From Firmicutes bacterium UBA3738 (GTDB lineage Bacteria; Bacillota; Clostridia; Peptostreptococcales; Anaerovoracaceae), in contig DFGY01000013.1 of NCBI GenBank assembly GCA_002372505.1, forward strand, positions 1 to 11,888: a stretch of 11,888 nt of DNA, given 5' to 3'. Numbering within the stretch: position 1 is the first letter of the stretch; each line of letters opens with the position of its first letter. The notes beneath the pieces were generated by a model. The model saw only the letters and a list, made by a program, of their open reading frames with translations. It searched no databases and was not told the DNA's origin. Shown in pieces: positions 8,201 through 11,888 of this stretch. The position numbers and the translations under genes were made by a program.

Positions 8201-8865
8201 GCAAGCTATATGACGCCCGCATAATGAATCTCAGAAAGATGCTCGAAGATGGGAATGAGTACGAGCGCAGCAAGATTCAGGTGCTTGCGGAGCTGACAAA
8301 AATAAGACAAATATGCTGCGATCCTAATTTGATTGTAGAGGGCTACGATGGCGACTCAGCGAAAATGGAAGCCTGCATAGATCTTCTTACGAGTGCCGCG
8401 GAGAGCGGGCATAAGATGCTATTGTTTTCGCAGTTTACATCCATGCTGGCTCTGATTGAAGAAGAATTAAAAAAAGAGGGTATACGCTTTTATAAAATAA
8501 CCGGAGAGACATCAAAAGAGGAGCGCATGAAGCAGGTTAAGATGTTCAACCAGGATGAGACTCCGGTATTCCTGATTTCTTTGAAGGCGGGCGGGACCGG
8601 ACTGAATCTGACAGGTGCGGATATGGTTATTCACTACGACCCCTGGTGGAATCTTGCTGCTCAGAATCAGGCCACGGACAGAGCTCACAGAATAGGTCAG
8701 ACGAAAAACGTAACGGTCTACAGACTAATTGCAAAGGATACCATCGAAGAAAAGATATTAAAGATACAAGAGACAAAAAAAGAACTTGCCGACGCAGTTC
8801 TCTCGGGCGAAATGCGTTCCCTGGGGGCCATGAGCAAAGAGGAACTTATGGAATTGCTGGAATAA
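5209..8865 (+). CDS. SWIM zinc-finger SNF2-family ATPase/helicase
   Basis: 1218-residue SWI2/SNF2 protein that translocates on DNA by ATP hydrolysis and probably remodels DNA-protein complexes such as stalled transcription or repair intermediates. It starts at GTG, backed by AAGGGAGG (5195-5202) 6 nt upstream. A SWIM zinc motif C62-x-C64-x8-C73-x-H75 lies near the N-terminus. A second SWIM-like set, C193-x2-C196-x24-C221-x-H223, follows. Residues ~280-730 are a poorly conserved spacer matching the position of the bacterial SNF2-associated region. The motor is complete: Walker A DMGLGKT (786-792), Walker B DEAQ (884-887), LTGTPIENRLSELWS, then helicase C with GETSKEERMKQV, SLKAGGTGLNL and motif VI QATDRAHRIGQ (about 1154-1164). 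Similar chromosomal proteins are common in Firmicutes (B. subtilis YwqA type), usually of unknown role. No methylase, nuclease or phospholipase-D partner is adjacent, so a DISARM-like defence role is not supported. It ends 1 nt from convergent rnhA. Confidence 0.95.
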   Translation: MAKDWKSAFPREILKRGKKYYETGRVRDFFEIKNYCAADVYGSDIYEVEIGNPGKSNMAVRCDCPYARKGYRCKHEAAVMFKWEEERSKEAEIKYVNASELISEDEPEEAPYFDVKQLLAEYYIEEDRAELARNFVSQDLIKLENIEIGYETYYMARKNKSLSCFLTGKFESGREKSIIEISIDNKDIQLITCRVCGRSGGRHGYSYYDYYGSEYQRNTLCEHAAAMLILADKYFRKYNPGDATDYSGAVFLDSFKQKGFSDVAGKSIAGNESVMLEPRIDDTGGGYELTFRIGNGGKMYVVKNLTELCDIVEQGQSYKLGKTGSIDFAMESFDAYSEKYFELIKSEVQKARATERSLSRRHMYHSENVETKKGIPLIGNVIDTFYEALEGSAVDFKSTEPGSPRYLIITKKNPRIDIDIEGENNDAPAITVSGSLPEFIEGVKRSYYIQNDILSPIEEDDLKVLRPFMNVGSGDYFMFRIGAHNASVFYHRILPELKDSGVFNVSENENISEIINPEAIVEFFLDSEDDNITCKTIVSYDDKTFSLKPLEEEEFPMNKIRDRGREDEIRRLLEEYFETYQVDDRLYMLEKSPEKSFDLIKYGLGRMMAEGEVSTTDEFDKIKVRKKPVVQVGVRMESNLLKLEMLADDMDEEELSEILESFRKKKRFHKLKAGEFVDLEENESLGSLVEMLDSLGMPLKEIVKGKMEIPAYRALYLEEMLKKHEEIVKSRNKVFRNVIRDFKTINDSDFEVPLSLQGTLRPYQEYGYKWLEVLKTAGFGGILADDMGLGKTLQVIALLLAEKEVDGASSSLVVCPASLVYNWMDEIEKFAPELKAAVVVGSKKQRKDVLGKQGEYDILITSYDLLKRDIDLYEDIIFNYQFIDEAQYIKNHSSAAAKTVKLIRAQHKFALTGTPIENRLSELWSIFDYIMPGFLYSYERYRKQIELPISKYKDERAIETLKKMIAPFVLRRRKENVLKDLPEKTEEIRRTALEGKQRKLYDARIMNLRKMLEDGNEYERSKIQVLAELTKIRQICCDPNLIVEGYDGDSAKMEACIDLLTSAAESGHKMLLFSQFTSMLALIEEELKKEGIRFYKITGETSKEERMKQVKMFNQDETPVFLISLKAGGTGLNLTGADMVIHYDPWWNLAAQNQATDRAHRIGQTKNVTVYRLIAKDTIEEKILKIQETKKELADAVLSGEMRSLGAMSKEELMELLE

Positions 8866-8866
8866 A

Positions 8867-9580
8867 TCAGTCTCGGCATGCATCCATACCTTCGTTTGCC
8901 AGTGCGTCGGCTCGGTTGTTCATGCGGGTCACATAGAGGAATTCCGCCGGAGTGAATCTGTCGCCGTTCCATTCCGTGAAACTGCGGTAATGTTTCCTGA
9001 GGAATTCCGGCAGAAGATTGAGAGCGACTAAAGGTGATTCCTTTGAATTGACAGCCGCTCCGTTCAAAGAACGTGTATCGTCATTAGGCGATACTGCAGG
9101 GTATTCAGTCATTCCGTTAACGGCCTCCAGGATTTGCGCCCGGCTTTCTTTGTCGGCCTGGTCCGGCCCCTGAGTCAGATGCCAGGATATGCTCACGTGT
9201 CCTTTCACGCGATAAAAAGAAAAACTGTGCTCGTCCAGGAAGGGAATGAGCTCTTCCCATATTTCCCGGTTTTCCACCGGCTCCTTCTTGGAATTCATCC
9301 AGCCGTTCTGTATCCACTTCTTGTACCAGCCTTCCCTGAAACAATTCATCAAATAAGAACTGTCGCTGAAAACTTCGATAGTCTGCCCCGGCTTTTTAAT
9401 TGCCCTCAGCGCCTCCAGCAGAGCCGTCATTTCCATGCGGTTGTTGGTGGTGTTGACTTCGCCGCCGCACAGCTCCTTCCGGTGCGCACCAAATTCCAGG
9501 ATGGCACCCCAGCCGCCGATATTCTCTTCGTTCTGATTCCCGGAGCAAGCCCCGTCCGTGTAAATTCTTAAAATACTCAT
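8867..9580 (-). CDS. rnhA: Ribonuclease HI with a large internal insertion
   Basis: Cleaves the RNA strand of RNA-DNA hybrids (R-loops, primers) in the cytosol. The catalytic set is complete: D9 in YTDGACSGN, E50 in NNRMEMTALLEAL, D73 in FSDSSYLM, and D225 in MNNRADALANEG; the loop histidine is H128 in VKGH. GGWGAIL and the basic handle-like WYKKWIQNGWMNSKK are also present. Usual bacterial RNase HI is about 150-160 residues, with the loop His and last Asp about 10 apart; here they are 97 apart. About 85 extra residues (roughly 131-218) therefore split the active-site loop, and they include a hydrophilic stretch and an aromatic WNGDRFTPAEFLYV end. The frame is open across this, so it is not a pseudogene. 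The ATG is chosen by family N-terminus. No Shine-Dalgarno is visible, and a TATAAT lies only 14 nt upstream, suggesting a very short leader. Its 3' end meets the SNF2 gene tail to tail. Confidence 0.9.
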   Translation of the reverse strand: MSILRIYTDGACSGNQNEENIGGWGAILEFGAHRKELCGGEVNTTNNRMEMTALLEALRAIKKPGQTIEVFSDSSYLMNCFREGWYKKWIQNGWMNSKKEPVENREIWEELIPFLDEHSFSFYRVKGHVSISWHLTQGPDQADKESRAQILEAVNGMTEYPAVSPNDDTRSLNGAAVNSKESPLVALNLLPEFLRKHYRSFTEWNGDRFTPAEFLYVTRMNNRADALANEGMDACRD

Positions 9581-9594
9581 GTCATAGATACTAC

Positions 9595-9600
9595 ATTATA
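9595..9600 (-). promoter_or_regulatory. Candidate -10 box for rnhA with near-leaderless start
   Basis: Read on the minus strand this is a perfect TATAAT whose 3' edge is 14 nt before the rnhA ATG, predicting a 5' leader of only about 8 nt. The -35 (CAACAT at 17 nt spacing) is poor. The same bases overlap a plus-strand TATAAT (9597-9602), because the site is nearly palindromic. Confidence 0.4.
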
Positions 9601-9635
9601 ATGGAGTTAAAAACAACATGTTGAATTGATCATAA

Positions 9636-10988
9636 CTAAGCAGGGGCCTTTCCAAGTAAGAAACTCATATAGTGGGGAATAGTTAGAATATCGCCCACCT
9701 CCCCGACATTGTAATCACCGATTTTTATCAGCTTCGTTTTGCCATAATGCTCGGGATGATTCATTACAGTTTTACTGGATTTTGTATTGCCGGTTTTAGC
9801 TTTTGCTTCAACCAAGCAGGAAAAGCCGTTATATGCAATTACAAAATCAATTTCAAGTCCGCTTTCCTTTGCAAAATAATAGGTGTTTATCCCCGCTTTG
9901 TTTAAAGAATCAAAAACCATAGCTTCATATATGGCACCTTTACCCATACCAAGATTGCCTTGATTGATTGCAATAATAGTTTCACTTCCATACAAGGCTG
10001 TTAAGAGTCCGATGTCTTCCGGGAACAGTTTAAATTGATTTTGTTTTATGTTGCCGGCAAGAGGAAGGGATGGAGACTCCAGATTATATACCTTGTTAAC
10101 AATATGCGCTTGTCTTAAATATTCAATAGCATCTCGCTTATCGGCTGATGAGCCGGTGCTAATTTTTGAAGTAACGAATCTCTTGTTATCCTTTGCTAAA
10201 AAAATCGGAATTAAGTCAAATGCGTTTTGTATTCTTGAAACTTCGTTAGGTTTAAAGACTGGCTTATCATCTTTGTTCTTTCTTCTGCCAAAGTCAGATT
10301 TCATATCAAAAATAATGTTCTGATTTACTCTGAGGCTTTCCATAAGGTTATGGTTATCCAAGTATTTCTTTATTGCATCCGGAAACCCGCCAACACAAAT
10401 GTACTTCGTAAACAATTCCTTATATATGTTATGGACAGTATCGGGAACCGGTTTTCTTGTCACAAAAGCATTTACTATAGTTTCATTTTTTTCTTCCGTA
10501 TATCCGTTTGCCCATAAAAACTCTTCAAAATCCAGAGTGTGCATATGATGTACATCTTCGTAACCGGTAGGAACAGGGGTGGTATCGCCAATTACGTATC
10601 CGTTAATCCCCAAGTAAGAACCACTGCCGATAACATCATATCGCCCATCAATTTTAAAGTTTTTAAAAGCTAAGCGCGCTTTGGGGCACTCCTGTATCTC
10701 ATCAAAGTACAGCAAAGTGTTAGATGGATCGATAACTATGTTGGGAAAATGTAATGAAATATTGGATATTATTGAATCTACATCCAACGATCCCTCGAAA
10801 TCTCGAATATATTCTGGGTTGTCCCAGAAATTGATTTTTATGACGTTTGTATAGTTTTCTTCTGCAAAATGATTAATACTTTCGGTTTTGCCGCATTGTC
10901 TTATTCCAACTATCAGCGCCGGTGATTTATCTTTCTTGTTCTTCCATTCGTCAAGCCATTTATCCACTTTTCTCTTAAAGTAACTCAT
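9636..10988 (-). CDS. AAA ATPase with DUF4143 / PD-(D/E)xK-like C-terminal domain
   Basis: 450-residue protein of the widespread AAA_14-DUF4143 type (archaeal-type P-loop ATPase). Its cellular role is not established. The N-terminal ATPase has Walker A GIRQCGKT (28-35), Walker B TLLYFDEIQ (91-99) and a sensor-like DVIGSGSYLG (about 118-127). A winged-helix-like middle (about 190-330) follows, then a C-terminal region with E379-x-D381 and E394-A-K396 (LEIDFVI...CLVEAKAKTG), the spacing of a PD-(D/E)xK nuclease fold. Length is typical for the family. The ATG is backed by an excellent AGGTGAT (plus 10994-11000) 5 nt upstream. It is more A+T rich than pckA and prfA, hinting at horizontal acquisition. 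Its leader region contains the four 33-bp repeats, and it is divergent from the Phd-like/KilA-N pair. Members of this family occur alone on chromosomes and near defence or mobile genes. rnhA follows after 55 bp but has its own -10, so linkage is probably incidental. Confidence 0.9.
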   Translation of the reverse strand: MSYFKRKVDKWLDEWKNKKDKSPALIVGIRQCGKTESINHFAEENYTNVIKINFWDNPEYIRDFEGSLDVDSIISNISLHFPNIVIDPSNTLLYFDEIQECPKARLAFKNFKIDGRYDVIGSGSYLGINGYVIGDTTPVPTGYEDVHHMHTLDFEEFLWANGYTEEKNETIVNAFVTRKPVPDTVHNIYKELFTKYICVGGFPDAIKKYLDNHNLMESLRVNQNIIFDMKSDFGRRKNKDDKPVFKPNEVSRIQNAFDLIPIFLAKDNKRFVTSKISTGSSADKRDAIEYLRQAHIVNKVYNLESPSLPLAGNIKQNQFKLFPEDIGLLTALYGSETIIAINQGNLGMGKGAIYEAMVFDSLNKAGINTYYFAKESGLEIDFVIAYNGFSCLVEAKAKTGNTKSSKTVMNHPEHYGKTKLIKIGDYNVGEVGDILTIPHYMSFLLGKAPA

Positions 10989-11022
10989 TATTTATCACCT
11001 TCTATTCAATCTCAAATATCGA

Positions 11023-11051
11023 CTATTACCAAATTCGGAGCGACTTTTCAA
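11023..11051 (-). promoter_or_regulatory. Candidate promoter of the ATPase gene inside the first 33-bp repeat
   Basis: On the minus strand, TTGAAA (11051-11046), a 17-nt spacer consisting mostly of the conserved repeat core, then TGG-TAATAG (11031-11023) form an extended -10 arrangement. It predicts a ~28-nt leader with the AGGTGAT ribosome site. The -10 hexamer is weak (3 of 6). The same spacing recurs in the next repeat: TTGAAA at 11084-11079 with TGG-TACATT. Confidence 0.4.
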
Positions 11052-11159
11052 TATAAATGTACCAAATTCAGAGCGACTTTTCAATATAAATGTACCAAAT
11101 TCGGAGCGAGTTTGTAGTGCAAACGCACCAAATTCGGAGCGAGTTTTGAGAAAAAGTAC
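11028..11159. repeat. Four tandem 33-bp repeats between divergent genes
   Basis: Units start at 11028, 11061, 11094 and 11127, an exact 33-bp period. A 16-nt core, ACCAAATTCGGAGCGA, is identical in units 1, 3 and 4; unit 2 has one change, A for G. Units 1 and 2 share the following 17 nt exactly. Units 3 and 4 have G at the next base and diverge after a T run. The core contains a near-palindrome CC(A)AATT(C)GG. Exact helical-scale spacing (about three DNA turns) suits cooperative binding of a protein. Unit 3 also contains the small inverted repeat GTTTG-tagtg-CAAAC (11110-11124). Confidence 0.92.
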
Positions 11160-11177
11160 ACTATTGACACAATGTAC
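11156..11177. promoter_or_regulatory. Inverted repeat GTACA-12-TGTAC flanking the -35 box
   Basis: Five-base arms (11156-11160 and 11173-11177) bracket the TTGACA of the Phd-like gene. A repressor binding here would cover the -35. The arms are short, so chance is possible. Confidence 0.3.
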
Positions 11178-11193
11178 GCTTTCTTGGTATCAT
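11164..11193 (+). promoter_or_regulatory. Strong promoter of the Phd-like/KilA-N operon
   Basis: A perfect TTGACA (11164-11169), an 18-nt spacer, then TGG-TATCAT (11185-11193), an extended -10 with 5 of 6 core matches. The predicted start is near 11200, in the middle of a perfect palindrome. Confidence 0.8.
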
Positions 11194-11206
11194 TTAACCA
11201 GGTTAA
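11194..11206. promoter_or_regulatory. Putative operator TTAACC-A-GGTTAA at the transcription start
   Basis: A perfect 6-bp inverted repeat around one base, touching the -10 box and covering the predicted start. Autorepressing antitoxins of the Phd/YefM type bind short palindromes in this position, so the downstream product is the natural candidate ligand. That assignment is inference. Confidence 0.55.
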
Positions 11207-11231
11207 TGCATAGTATGAAAGGCAGATAAAT

Positions 11232-11648
11232 ATGGAAACAATAAGTGCAACTCAAGTTAGAAAAACATGGAGTGAAACCTGTGACAGCGCTGCACGCGTG
11301 AGACCTGCGTTTATAAAAAGGACGCGGGATGTCTTTATGTTGGTTAACTCTAATGATTTAATAAAACTTCTCAGATATGTTAATTATCACGCCAAAGTTC
11401 TTAAGGAAAAAGAAGGTGTAACCTTGTCTTTGGAAGAAATGGATCTGGTTGTTCATGCAGAGACTGAAGATGCAGCATTAACAAAGATGGCTTCTGATAT
11501 ATTGGAATATGCAGAAGAATATTACGATAATTATTCTCTGTATAGTGCATCACCTAATCGTGCAGAACACGCACCCTATATAATTAAAGCTTTGTTACTG
11601 GATGATGTTGAGAAAATAAAGGGTGAGATAGAATGCCGGGAGGGTTGA
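11232..11648 (+). CDS. Phd/YefM-like small protein, putative antitoxin/autorepressor
   Basis: 138 residues. The first ~48 resemble the Phd/YefM DNA-binding fold: METISATQVRKTWSETCDSA...PAFIKRTRDVFMLVNSNDLIKLL follows the family pattern 'ISAT.AR..fs...d......I.R....v.LVs..D...L'. Residues ~49-138 are a longer acidic, helix-rich extension (LEYAEEYYDNYSLY, EHAPYIIKALLLDDVEKIKGEIEC) beyond the usual ~80-90 residues, perhaps the partner-binding part. The ATG follows AAAGG (11218-11222). In known systems Phd-type proteins neutralise a toxin encoded next to them and repress their own operon. Here a strong promoter with a palindrome at its start site lies upstream, and the stop is 1 nt before the KilA-N start, so the two are translationally coupled. 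Similarity was judged by eye; another small regulator family remains possible. Confidence 0.65.
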   Translation: METISATQVRKTWSETCDSAARVRPAFIKRTRDVFMLVNSNDLIKLLRYVNYHAKVLKEKEGVTLSLEEMDLVVHAETEDAALTKMASDILEYAEEYYDNYSLYSASPNRAEHAPYIIKALLLDDVEKIKGEIECREG

Positions 11649-11649
11649 G

Positions 11650-11888
11650 TTGACTAAAATAAGCAAGAAAAATATCAAAGAGACGATTCATGCAAAAGGA
11701 ATCGACATTAGAATTTATACAAAAGATTTCGAAAACGACTTCATATCTCTCACAGATATTGCGAAGTATCGAAATGCTGATGACCCAAGATTCGTTATAC
11801 AGAACTGGATGCGTAACAGAAACACAATAGAAATGCTGGCTGTATGGGAAGAACTGTATAATCCGAATTTTAACCGTGTGCAATTCGA
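11650..11888 (+). CDS. KilA-N domain protein, N-terminal part (3' end outside window)
   Basis: The open frame from TTG at 11650 runs to the window end (79 full codons). TTG is chosen because GGGAGG (11638-11643) lies 6 nt upstream and the first in-frame ATG is far into the domain. The residues include a short basic lead (TKISKKNIKETI) and IRIYTKDFENDFISLTDIAKY, then DDPRFVIQNWMRNRNTIEML and WEELYNPNFNRVQF, the recognisable start of the KilA-N fold. KilA-N is a DNA-binding module of phages and large DNA viruses, and it also occurs in bacterial accessory loci. Relatives from memory are about 250-300 residues, so about a quarter to a third is visible. The 1-nt gap to the Phd-like gene implies one operon. 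Whether this is a phage remnant, an effector/toxin partner or a regulator cannot be told without the C-terminus. Confidence 0.85.
   Translation, partial: MTKISKKNIKETIHAKGIDIRIYTKDFENDFISLTDIAKYRNADDPRFVIQNWMRNRNTIEMLAVWEELYNPNFNRVQF

Noticed and set aside
5209..8865. SNF2 gene as part of a DISARM or other phage-defence operon
   Set aside because: It stands alone with its own promoter, between cyuA and rnhA, with no methylase, DUF1998 or PLD partner. The SWIM-SNF2 form is a common chromosomal protein in Firmicutes.
9134..9571. Plus-strand ORF of 145 codons antisense to rnhA
   Set aside because: It lies entirely within rnhA on the opposite strand, has no ribosome site and no recognisable motif. 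It is a shadow of a clear RNase HI frame.
11028..11159. CRISPR array
   Set aside because: The period is 33 bp with a 16-nt core, leaving only about 17 nt between cores. The between-core sequence is identical in units 1 and 2, so these are not unique spacers, and no cas gene is present.

Overview
The window looks like a chromosome segment of an anaerobic Firmicute, probably class Clostridia. The reasons are the ATP-type PEP carboxykinase, an L-cysteine desulfidase, strong purine-rich ribosome binding sites, sigma-A-like TTGAAA/TATAAT promoters, and a large SWIM-SNF2 protein of the kind common in low-GC Gram-positives. Genus cannot be fixed from sequence alone. The first half (PckA, RF1, CyuA) has a balanced, GC-richer codon usage. 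The last ~2.3 kb (ATPase, Phd-like, KilA-N) is visibly more A+T rich and reads as accessory DNA.

Layout. Bases 1-2135 (+): the 3' half of pckA, followed after 6 nt by an unrecognised secreted protein (helical module plus a probable beta-propeller), closed by a strong intrinsic terminator. Bases 2183-3292 (+): prfA (release factor 1). Its stop codon lies in the left end of a 306-bp sequence with perfect 27-bp terminal inverted repeats (3290-3595), which has the form of a MITE with a possible TA target duplication. Bases 3613-5050 (+): a near-consensus promoter, a cyuA-like L-cysteine desulfidase gene and a terminator. Bases 5114-8865 (+): a 1218-residue SNF2-type ATPase with one clear N-terminal SWIM zinc motif and a second SWIM-like one. 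It ends 1 nt from the convergent end of rnhA (8867-9580, -), a ribonuclease HI with an unusual insertion of about 85 residues between two active-site elements.

Bases 9636-11888 form the accessory end. A minus-strand AAA ATPase of the AAA_14/DUF4143 type with a PD-(D/E)xK-like C-terminus is divergently oriented from a plus-strand pair: a Phd/YefM-like small protein, then a KilA-N domain protein that runs off the window. The divergent region holds four exact-period 33-bp tandem repeats, a strong promoter for the pair, and a perfect TTAACC-A-GGTTAA palindrome at its predicted start site. This looks like a tightly autoregulated, possibly toxin-antitoxin-like or defence-associated locus. It is the best candidate here for an undescribed system, but its function is inference.

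The housekeeping genes (pckA, prfA, cyuA, rnhA) show no obvious shared pathway. The intergenic signals divide the plus strand into separate transcription units.
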